Source of the DNA: Candidatus Nitrosymbiomonas sp.
GTDB lineage: Bacteria; Sysuimicrobiota; Sysuimicrobiia; Sysuimicrobiales; Humicultoraceae
Length of the DNA stretch: 10,815 nucleotides
Direction of reading: 5' to 3'
Assembly: GCA_020724185.1 (NCBI GenBank)
Contig: DYHL01000076.1
Coordinates: 1 to 10,815 of the forward strand
This document shows positions 1 through 8,736 of this stretch, piece by piece. Below the pieces are notes generated by a model. That model made no database searches and was not told the DNA's origin. It saw only the letters and a list, made by a program, of their open reading frames with translations. The translations under genes were made by a program, and so were the position numbers. Positions within the stretch are counted from its first letter, which is position 1. Each line of letters opens with the position of its first letter.

Positions 1-1
1 A

Positions 2-268
2 GGGATAGACCCCAAGAGCGTAACCGTGACCATCACCGCCGAGGGCCTGTGCATCAAGGGAGAGGCCAAGGCCGATCACGAGGAAAAGGGACGCAACTAC
101 TACAGGCGCGAGTTGCGCTACGGCGCGTTTCAGCGTACCATCCCGCTGCCGACTGAGGTGAAGAGCGAGGAAACGAAGGCCTCGTTCCGCCACGGCATTC
201 TTGAGGTGAAGGTTCCAAAGGCCGAGAGGGTGAGGCCGAAGACCGTCAAGGTCGAGGTCGAAGGATAA
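2..268 (+). CDS. Small heat-shock protein, Hsp20/alpha-crystallin family (5' end missing)
   Basis: This is the C-terminal part of an ATP-independent holdase that binds unfolding proteins in the cytoplasm and keeps them available for DnaK and ClpB. The frame is already open at base 2 and the start lies upstream of the window, so 88 codons are visible. The text matches the second half of an alpha-crystallin domain: a beta strand reading VTVTITAEGLCIKGEAK, the charged loop and the RRELRYGAFQRTIPLP segment, then the conserved GILEVKVPK signature (G-[IV]-L box). A short tail with a V-K-V pattern, like the oligomerisation I-x-I motif, ends at TAA 266-268. A cysteine sits where a leucine is more usual in the LCIKGE strand. 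The stop lies 18 bases before dnaK, so the gene is probably the first visible member of the chaperone operon. Family assignment is secure; oligomer state and substrates cannot be read from the sequence. Confidence 0.93.
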   Translation, partial: GIDPKSVTVTITAEGLCIKGEAKADHEEKGRNYYRRELRYGAFQRTIPLPTEVKSEETKASFRHGILEVKVPKAERVRPKTVKVEVEG

Positions 269-286
269 CACGAGGGGAGATCTCAC

Positions 287-2194
287 ATGGGCAAAGTTGT
301 CGGCATCGATCTGGGAACAACCAACTCGGTGATCGCCGTGGTCATCGGCGGCGAGCCGCAGGTGATCGCCAACACCGAGGGCGGCCGGCTCACGCCGTCG
401 GCGGTCGCGTTCACGAAGACCGGCGAGCGGCTGGTGGGCCAGATGGCCAAGCGGCAGGCGATTCTCAACCCCGAGAACACGGTCTACTCGATCAAGCGCT
501 TCGTGGGGCGCCGCTACTCCGAGGTGGAATCCGAGCGCAGGATCGTGCCCTTCAAGGTTGAGGAAGGACAGAACAGCATGGCCGTCGTGCGCATCCCCGC
601 CTCCGGCAAGACCTTCACGCCCGAGGAGATCTCCTCGATGATCCTCCAGAAGCTGAAGACCGACGCGGAGGCCTACCTCGGCGAGAAGATAACCGAGGCG
701 GTCATCACCGTGCCGGCCTACTTCAACGACTCGCAGCGCACAGCGACCAAGCACGCCGGCGAGATCGCCGGATTGAAGGTCCTGCGCATCATCAACGAGC
801 CGACCGCGTCGTGCCTGGCCTACGGCCTCGACAAGAAGGGCGCCGAGACCGTCCTGGTCTTCGACCTGGGCGGCGGCACCTTCGACGTTTCCATCCTGGA
901 GATCGGCGGCGGCGTCTTCGAGGTCAAGGCGACCTCCGGCGACATGCACCTCGGCGGCGACGACTGGGACGAGCGGATCGTGAACTGGCTGGCGGACGAG
1001 TTCCGAAAGCAGCAGGGCATAGACCTGAGGCAGGACCGCCAGGCGCTGCAGCGGCTGCGCGAGGCGGCCGAGCGCGCCAAGGTGGAACTCACCACGGTCG
1101 TTCAGACCACGATCAACCTGCCATTCATCACCGCCGACGCCACCGGCCCCAAGCACCTCGACTACGTCCTCACCCGGGCCAAGTTCGAGGAGTTGACCGC
1201 CGATCTGGTCGAGCGCTGCATTGGGCCGTTCCGGCAGGCCATCTCCGACGCGCGGCTCGCGGAGAGCGACCTGAACGAGGTAATCCTGGTGGGCGGAGCG
1301 ACCCGCATGCCCATGATCCAGGAACTGGTCCGCCGGCTCACCGGCAAGGAGCCCAACAGGGAGGTCCATCCCGACGAGGTCGTGGCCGTGGGCGCGGCGA
1401 TCCAGGCCGGCGTGCTCGCGGGCGAGGTGCGCGACGTGGTGCTGCTCGACGTCACCCCGCTCACGCTGGGGGTCGAGACCCTGGGCAGCGTCATGACGCC
1501 CATGGTGACCCGCAACACGACTATTCCGACCCGCAAGACCGAAAGGTACACTACCGCTGCCGATGGGCAGACGCAGGTCGAGATCCACGTCCTGCAGGGC
1601 GAACGCCAGATGGCCCGCGACAACCGTACGCTGGGCCGGTTTGTGCTGGACGGTATTCCGCCGGCGCCGCGCGGGGTGCCACAGATCGAGGTGACCTTTG
1701 ATATAGACGCCAACGGTATCCTGCACGTGACGGCAAAGGACACCGCGACCAACCGCGAGCAGTCCATCAAGATCACCGGCACCTCGACGCTGGTCAAGGA
1801 CGAGGTTGATAAGATGGTTAAGGAGGCGGAGCGCTTCGCCGCCGAGGACAAGGCCAAGCGCGAGGCTGCCGAGACGCGCAACCGGGGTGATTCGATCGCC
1901 TATCAGGTCGAGAAACTCCTTAAAGAATCCGGGGACAAGATCTCGTCCGAGGAGCGCGCGAAGGTGGAGGAAGCGCTGAAGGAGCTGCGCGAGGCGCTGA
2001 AGGGCGAGGATGTGGCGCGCATCTCGAGTGCGACCGAGGCGGTGCAGCAGGCTTCCTACAAGATGAGCGAGGAGATGTACAAGGCGACCGCAGGCGCCCC
2101 TGGTGGCGCCGCGCCCGGCGGGGAAGCGGCCAGCGGCCAGGCGCCTCAGTCCGGGGAAGACGTGATTGACGCCGAGTACAAGCCGAGCCAGTAG
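287..2194 (+). CDS. dnaK: Chaperone protein DnaK (Hsp70)
   Basis: This is the ATP-dependent Hsp70 chaperone, which binds exposed hydrophobic segments and refolds proteins with DnaJ and GrpE. It is full length at 635 residues. Visible landmarks are the phosphate-1 motif GIDLGTTNS (residues 6-14), the second phosphate motif DLGGGTFD (193-200), the interdomain linker DVVLLDVTPL starting at D383, the substrate-binding beta domain with HVLQGER, an alpha lid, a Gly/Ala/Pro-rich tail, and a C-terminal end containing DVIDAEYK, typical of bacterial DnaK. After the SIKRFVGRR segment the protein carries the extra stretch (about residues 80-105) found in diderm-type DnaK and absent from Bacillota and Actinomycetota versions. 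The ATG at 287 has a strong GAGGGGAG ribosome binding site at 272-279, and the protein begins exactly where the family does. It lies 18 bases after the Hsp20 gene and 9 bases before grpE, so it is cotranscribed. No CIRCE or HAIR operator is present in the short gap. Confidence 0.99.
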   Translation: MGKVVGIDLGTTNSVIAVVIGGEPQVIANTEGGRLTPSAVAFTKTGERLVGQMAKRQAILNPENTVYSIKRFVGRRYSEVESERRIVPFKVEEGQNSMAVVRIPASGKTFTPEEISSMILQKLKTDAEAYLGEKITEAVITVPAYFNDSQRTATKHAGEIAGLKVLRIINEPTASCLAYGLDKKGAETVLVFDLGGGTFDVSILEIGGGVFEVKATSGDMHLGGDDWDERIVNWLADEFRKQQGIDLRQDRQALQRLREAAERAKVELTTVVQTTINLPFITADATGPKHLDYVLTRAKFEELTADLVERCIGPFRQAISDARLAESDLNEVILVGGATRMPMIQELVRRLTGKEPNREVHPDEVVAVGAAIQAGVLAGEVRDVVLLDVTPLTLGVETLGSVMTPMVTRNTTIPTRKTERYTTAADGQTQVEIHVLQGERQMARDNRTLGRFVLDGIPPAPRGVPQIEVTFDIDANGILHVTAKDTATNREQSIKITGTSTLVKDEVDKMVKEAERFAAEDKAKREAAETRNRGDSIAYQVEKLLKESGDKISSEERAKVEEALKELREALKGEDVARISSATEAVQQASYKMSEEMYKATAGAPGGAAPGGEAASGQAPQSGEDVIDAEYKPSQ

Positions 2195-2203
2195 GAAGCG
2201 GCG

Positions 2204-2779
2204 ATGGGTGACGAGCGGACCATCAACGGGGAGACCAACGGGGAGCCGATCGCGGGGCCTGGGGCGCAAATGGATAGCGTGGAGGCGCTCCAGGCCGAGG
2301 TCGCGCGCCTGAGCCATGAGGCAGAGCGCAACTGGCAGCAGTTTCTGCGCGCGGCCGCCGATCTAGAGAACTACCGCAAGCAGGCGGCCCGGCAGCGTGA
2401 GGAGGCGGTGGCTTCCACCCGACGCGCCATGCTGGCCGTGATCCTGGGAGTGGTAGACACGCTGGAACGCGCCCTGGCGCATGCCGAGGGCGCGGGTGCG
2501 GCCGGGACGGTCGGGCCCGCAGAGGGCAACGCGGAGGCAGCGGCCATCGCTGACGGCATCCGTCTGGCACACCGGCAGGTACTCGATGTGCTCTCGAGGA
2601 TGGGCGTGAGGCCGATCGAGGCGCTGGGCAAGGAGTTCGACCCGCGCCTCCACGACGCGGTAGAGGTTACATCCGCTGGCGGGGGCGCGCCTGCCGGAAC
2701 CGTGGCCGCCGAGGTCCAGCGCGGGTACATGCTGGGCGGTGAGCTGCTCCGCCCGGCTCGGGTGAGGGTGGCGCAATAG
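2204..2779 (+). CDS. grpE: Nucleotide exchange factor GrpE
   Basis: GrpE is a homodimer that releases ADP from DnaK and so resets its substrate cycle; in several bacteria its long helices also act as a thermosensor. At 191 residues it is of normal length. Visible are an acidic, disordered N-terminus, a long helical region containing the conserved segment AAADLENYRKQAARQREEA, the VVDTLERAL motif at the helix-bundle start, and a beta-domain end with the G-K-E-F-D-P-R-L-H-D-A-V signature and the terminal GYMLGGELLRPARVRVA block that contacts DnaK. A Gly/Ala-rich insert sits between LERAL and the following helix. The ATG at 2204 is preceded by AGGAAG, which overlaps the dnaK stop codon, so translation is probably coupled. 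The stop is one base before the dnaJ start. Confidence 0.97.
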   Translation: MGDERTINGETNGEPIAGPGAQMDSVEALQAEVARLSHEAERNWQQFLRAAADLENYRKQAARQREEAVASTRRAMLAVILGVVDTLERALAHAEGAGAAGTVGPAEGNAEAAAIADGIRLAHRQVLDVLSRMGVRPIEALGKEFDPRLHDAVEVTSAGGGAPAGTVAAEVQRGYMLGGELLRPARVRVAQ

Positions 2780-2780
2780 G

Positions 2781-3722
2781 GTGGAGTTCAAGGACTACTA
2801 CAAGGTGCTCGGCGTCGAGCAGGGGGCTGACAAGAAGACGATCAGCCGTGCCTTCCGGCGCCTGGCACGCGAGTCGCACCCCGACGTCAACAAGCGCAAG
2901 GGTGCCGAAGACCGGTTCAAGGAGATAAACGAGGCGTACCAGGTTCTCGGCGATCCCGCCCGCAGGGCGCAGTACGACCAGATCTACGAAGCCTACAAGA
3001 GCGGCGGCGTGCACTGGCAGGACCTGTTCGGCCGGCCCACCGGGGGCCGCCCGGCTCCGGGCGGGGTCACGTTCACCGTCGGGGGCGGGTTCGAGGATCT
3101 CTTCGGCCGCGGCGGCGCCCCCGCCGGCGGATTCAGCGAGTTCTTCCAGCAACTGTTCGGCGGGTTCGGACAGGCGACGGGCCAATCCTACGGCACGGCA
3201 CAGCCCCGCCAGCGCTTGGAGGTTCCTGTCGAGATCACGCTCGAGGAAGCCTTCAGCGGCGCGCACCGGAGAATCGAGATGCCGGCCTCCCGCCAGTGCG
3301 TGGACGCCAAGATCCCGTACGGGGTGCGGTCGGGCCAAACGGTGCGGCTGAGCGGCGCTGCCGGCGGAGCCGACCTCTACCTCAAGATCAAGGTTTCCCC
3401 CCACCGGCTCTTCGAGCGCAGCGACGACGATCTGACCGTGGCACTGCCGATTACCATCAGTGAGGCGGCGCTGGGGGCGGAGATCCAGGTGCCGACGCTG
3501 GAGGGCGCCGTGACGATGCGCGTGCCACCCGAGACCCAGAACGGCCGGCGGTTCCGCCTGAAGGGCCTGGGCATGCCCCATGCGCGCGGTGAAGGCCGCG
3601 GCGACCTGTACGTGCAGGTGAACGTCGTGATGCCGAAGGGGCTCTCGGCCCGGGAGCGCGAGCTTTTCCAGGAACTGGGTGAGGCGCGCAGCGAGGATCC
3701 GCGCAAAGGACTGATCTCGTAG
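2781..3722 (+). CDS. dnaJ: DnaJ-type co-chaperone without zinc finger (type II, CbpA-like)
   Basis: This J-domain protein delivers substrates to DnaK and stimulates its ATPase. Residues 1-70 are a J domain with the essential HPD triad at 33-35. A Gly/Phe-rich region follows (about 75-140, with repeated DLFGR and FGG-type motifs), then two C-terminal beta-sandwich domains (from about L146) that bind clients, including the FRLKGLGMP motif typical of the second sandwich. The four CxxCxGxG repeats of classical DnaJ are absent and the only cysteine is C173, so this is a type II protein of 313 residues, as in CbpA and Thermus DnaJ. The start is a GTG at 2781, one base after the grpE stop, with only a weak purine-rich GGTGAGGG upstream, so translation is probably coupled to grpE. 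Its place between grpE and clpB argues that it is the main DnaJ partner here, not an accessory CbpA. The symbol follows that context. Confidence 0.95.
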   Translation: MEFKDYYKVLGVEQGADKKTISRAFRRLARESHPDVNKRKGAEDRFKEINEAYQVLGDPARRAQYDQIYEAYKSGGVHWQDLFGRPTGGRPAPGGVTFTVGGGFEDLFGRGGAPAGGFSEFFQQLFGGFGQATGQSYGTAQPRQRLEVPVEITLEEAFSGAHRRIEMPASRQCVDAKIPYGVRSGQTVRLSGAAGGADLYLKIKVSPHRLFERSDDDLTVALPITISEAALGAEIQVPTLEGAVTMRVPPETQNGRRFRLKGLGMPHARGEGRGDLYVQVNVVMPKGLSARERELFQELGEARSEDPRKGLIS

Positions 3723-3735
3723 GAGACGGACGGAG

Positions 3736-6342
<2,607 letters not shown>

Positions 6343-6359
6343 TTGGGCGACATCTGCTG

Positions 6360-6367
6360 GGAGGTGA
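6360..6367 (+). promoter_or_regulatory. Strong Shine-Dalgarno sequence that bears on the start of the next gene
   Basis: GGAGGTGA is complementary over eight bases to the usual 3' end of bacterial 16S rRNA. It overlaps the in-frame GTG at 6364, which therefore cannot use it. It stands 5 bases before an in-frame ATC at 6373. The next protein's conserved N-terminus begins exactly at that ATC, so a rare AUC start is possible. Confidence 0.55.
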
Positions 6368-7872
6368 GCGCCATCCTTGAGGTCACGGTTTTCGTCAGCG
6401 GCGGCGTGCTGCTCGCGCTGGAGATCATCGCCAGCCGGGTACTGGCGCCCTACTTCGGTAACTCAATCTATGTCTGGGGCAGCCTGATAGGCGTCTTCCT
6501 CACGGCGCTGAGCGTGGGGTATGCCGTGGGCGGCAGGATCGCCGACCGGTTCCCTTCACACGGCCTGTTCTCGGGGGTCGTCTTCCTGGCCGGACTGCTA
6601 ACCGTTCCAATCCCGATTCTCGCCACCCCGGTGCTCGATGCAATCGCCCGCGCCGACCTGGGCCCTCAGCTCAACCCGCTCGTCGGATCCATGGCGCTGT
6701 TCGTGGTGCCCAGCATCGTGATGGGAATGGTATCACCGTTTGCGGTGCGGCTCCGCGCCCAGGCCGTGGCCACGGTGGGGCAGACGGCCGGCGCGCTCTA
6801 CGCCATCAGCACGGTGGGCTCGATTACCGGGACGCTGGCGGCGTCGTTCGTGCTGATCAACTACTTCGGGGTACGCGCCATCATTCAGATTCTCGGGTTC
6901 GCGCTGATGGCAATGGCCGTGATCGGCTGGCTGGGCGCGCGGCGCCGGCTTGCCGCGGCGCTGGGCGCTGCGCTGGCAGTCCTGCTGGCGGCCGGCGTCA
7001 CGAGGGCGTCGCCCGCTTCCTCTCCCACGCTGGTCTATGCCCGCGACACCGTCTACCACCGGGTTACCGTATCCGACGAGGGCACGGTCCGTTATCTCAA
7101 GCTGGACAACTACTGGCAGAGCGCCCTCGACCGCGAACGGCCGCAGCGCACGGTGTTCGCCTACGCGGATTACATGCACCTGCCCCTGATATTCGTGCCC
7201 CGGCCCGCGCACGCCGCGTTGATCGGGCTCGGCGGGGGCACGATCCCGGCCCGCTACGTGGCCGACTACCCTACGGTAACGATGGACGTGGCGGAGATAG
7301 ACCCCGAGGTTGTGACGGTGGCGCGGCGCTTCTTCGGCGTGGCGGACAGCGACCGCCTGATCATGACCGCGCGCGACGGCAGGCTACACCTGCGCCTCGC
7401 GCAGGCGCGATTCGACATCGTCCTGACCGATGCCTACCTGATTGACACGATTCCTTTCCACCTGGCCACCCGCGAGTTCTTCGCGCTTGCCCGCTCCCGG
7501 CTTGCGCCCGGCGACGTGGTTGCCTCCAACATCATCGGCGCCCTGGACGGCCCGAACAGCCGGTTGTTCCGGGCGATCTACAAGACCATTCGAGAGGTCT
7601 TCCCCACCGTCTATGTCTTCCCCGTGGATTTTGGACGCTACGGCGCGCCGGGGTCGCTGCGCAACATCATCGTGATCGCGACCGACGCGCCGGCGCTGCC
7701 GCCCGAGGAGATCAGGCGACGCGCGCAGGCGCTCGTGGACGCGCATCTGGTGACCGTGGACCGGTTCCTCGATGCGTCGGGCGATCTGTACGAGGTGGCC
7801 ATCACGACCGCTGACGTCCCGGTGCTAACCGACGACTTCGCTCCCATAGATGCGTTGATACCGACTCGATAG
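6364..7872 (+). CDS. Membrane protein fused to a spermidine-synthase-like domain
   Basis: The N-terminal half holds about seven hydrophobic helices beginning directly at the start, including the family-typical text ALEIIASRVLAPYFGNS and YVWGSLIGVFLTALSVGY. The C-terminal half is a Rossmann-fold domain of the polyamine aminopropyltransferase type. Numbered from GTG 6364, it shows a nucleotide loop GLGGGT (288-293), acidic strand end AEIDP (E311), DG at 338-339, and FDIVLTDAY (350-358) with D356 at the usual catalytic-aspartate position. The classical D-x-x-D-P-x-G-P signature is replaced by DAYLIDTIPFHL, so substrate and product cannot be assigned. Fused MFS/spermidine-synthase-like proteins are common, but their reaction is largely unproven. 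The start is uncertain: TTG 6343 abuts the clpB stop and lies within a -10-like hexamer, GTG 6364 overlaps the Shine-Dalgarno sequence, and ATC 6373 has ideal spacing. I report the GTG as the conservative choice. It may be cotranscribed with clpB or have its own promoter. Confidence 0.88.
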   Translation: MSAILEVTVFVSGGVLLALEIIASRVLAPYFGNSIYVWGSLIGVFLTALSVGYAVGGRIADRFPSHGLFSGVVFLAGLLTVPIPILATPVLDAIARADLGPQLNPLVGSMALFVVPSIVMGMVSPFAVRLRAQAVATVGQTAGALYAISTVGSITGTLAASFVLINYFGVRAIIQILGFALMAMAVIGWLGARRRLAAALGAALAVLLAAGVTRASPASSPTLVYARDTVYHRVTVSDEGTVRYLKLDNYWQSALDRERPQRTVFAYADYMHLPLIFVPRPAHAALIGLGGGTIPARYVADYPTVTMDVAEIDPEVVTVARRFFGVADSDRLIMTARDGRLHLRLAQARFDIVLTDAYLIDTIPFHLATREFFALARSRLAPGDVVASNIIGALDGPNSRLFRAIYKTIREVFPTVYVFPVDFGRYGAPGSLRNIIVIATDAPALPPEEIRRRAQALVDAHLVTVDRFLDASGDLYEVAITTADVPVLTDDFAPIDALIPTR

Positions 7873-7939
7873 GCCCGGAGTTGGGCACAACCGTAGTGCG
7901 ACGAGACGCCCGGGTTGCCGGACAGGAGGTCTTGGCGCC

Positions 7940-8164
7940 ATGCCGGTGCTGAGGATCGTCCTGGGGGACGTCGTGCGCATGCGCAAGACCCATCCCTGCG
8001 GGAACGACCAGTGGGAAGTAGTGCGTCTTGGTGCTGACATAGGCGTCCGATGCCTGAAGTGCGGCAGGCGGGTGTTGATGCCGCGCGTGAAGTTCGAGCG
8101 CCGGGTCCGGACCTTCATCCGGCGAGGCCCTGGCATCGCCGAGGCCGGCCAGCCGGCGCCGTGA
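7940..8164 (+). CDS. DUF951 family small protein with putative metal-binding cysteines
   Basis: This is a 74-residue basic protein. It matches my memory of the DUF951 family: an N-terminal VVRMRKTHPCGNDQWEVVRLG block, then RCLKCGRRVLMPRVKFERRV. Cysteines at 20, 38 and 41 (C-x17-C-x2-C), together with H18, could form a zinc site, which is inference. The function of the family is unknown; the fold is predicted to be a small beta barrel, and nucleic acid binding has been a reasonable guess. The ATG at 7940 has a strong AGGAGGT at 7924-7930 with 9-base spacing. The C-terminal 14 residues are Gly/Pro/Ala-rich and probably disordered. It lies 67 bases after the spermidine-synthase-like gene; that gap holds no convincing terminator or promoter. 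Another gene follows after 26 bases. Confidence 0.85.
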   Translation: MPVLRIVLGDVVRMRKTHPCGNDQWEVVRLGADIGVRCLKCGRRVLMPRVKFERRVRTFIRRGPGIAEAGQPAP

Positions 8165-8190
8165 CGGTGTAGGCCGCGAGGGGACAGAGC

Positions 8191-8700
8191 GTGACGCGCT
8201 GGATATTGAGGATGGGACCGTGGTCTTGGGCCGCATACCCGTGGGTGGTCGTGGCCACGGCCGCCGCCGCGATGGCCGCGGCGCTGTTCACCTCGGCCCT
8301 GCCGCCGGTGCGGGAGCTCGCGCTCCTGTGCCTGGCAGGCACGGTCGCCAGCGCGCTGCGCGTACCGATGCCCGCGGGCGGCTACCGGACCCTACGGCCC
8401 GCGGTGGCCGCTGTCGGCATCGGGCTCTTCGGTGCCCCCTCGGCCGCGGTTGCCATGGCGGTTGGCGCGGTGCTCGGGGACGGCCTCCTGCGCCAGCGCC
8501 CGCTGCGCATCACGCTGTTCAACTCCGGGCAGGCAATCCTGGCCACGCTTGCGGCCGGGAGTGCCGCGGCACTGGTTCAACCCGATTTCGCCGGATGGGC
8601 CCGTCCTCTTCCCCTGGTGCACGAGAGCGTGGATCACGCGCTGGCCCTCCTGGCCGCGGCAGCGGCGTTCGCTCTCGTCTCCTCCGTGCTGGTGAGCTGA
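8191..8700 (+). CDS. N-terminal membrane domain of an interrupted GAF sensor
   Basis: This stretch of 169 residues is almost entirely hydrophobic and contains about five predicted membrane helices (for example VVVATAAAAMAAALF, a long AVAAVGIGLF segment, ILATLAAGSAAALV, and a final ALLAAAAAFALVSSVLVS). Text such as ITLFNSGQAILATLAAG resembles the integral-membrane sensor domains found at the N-terminus of bacterial HD-GYP, GGDEF or kinase proteins. The GTG at 8191 has GAGGGGA at 8178-8184 with 6-base spacing. An ATG at 8212 is a weaker alternative. The frame ends at TGA 8698-8700 in the middle of a hydrophobic helix, but the same frame continues with two more helices and then GAF domains. I therefore read this as the first part of one gene reaching past the window end, disrupted by a point change. 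It could be a genuine short membrane protein, but its end is poorly placed for that. Confidence 0.7.
   Translation: MTRWILRMGPWSWAAYPWVVVATAAAAMAAALFTSALPPVRELALLCLAGTVASALRVPMPAGGYRTLRPAVAAVGIGLFGAPSAAVAMAVGAVLGDGLLRQRPLRITLFNSGQAILATLAAGSAAALVQPDFAGWARPLPLVHESVDHALALLAAAAAFALVSSVLVS
8698..8700 (+). other. In-frame TGA splitting the membrane sensor gene
   Basis: The codon interrupts a frame that is coding on both sides. Upstream reads FALVSSVLVS and downstream YIALRRRRAFAGVLG, which together form one helix followed by a basic cytoplasmic loop. No frame change is needed, so a single substitution (for example from GGA, CGA, TGG or TTA) would explain it. Neighbouring genes end in TAA, TAG or TGA, and tryptophan is written TGG throughout, so ordinary use of TGA as stop is expected. 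Confidence 0.8.
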
Positions 8701-8736
8701 TACATCGCCCTGCGGCGGCGGCGGGCGTTCGCAGGT

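Noticed and set aside
269..286. CIRCE or HAIR operator before dnaK
   Set aside because: The 18-base gap contains only the ribosome binding site; neither inverted repeat is present.
811..1701. 296-codon + strand frame within dnaK
   Set aside because: It is an out-of-frame Arg/Gly/Pro-rich shadow of dnaK with no ribosome binding site or family match.
7873..7939. Terminator in the gap after the spermidine-synthase-like gene
   Set aside because: Only a four-base GCCC/GGGC stem (7873-7886) is visible and no T-run follows it.
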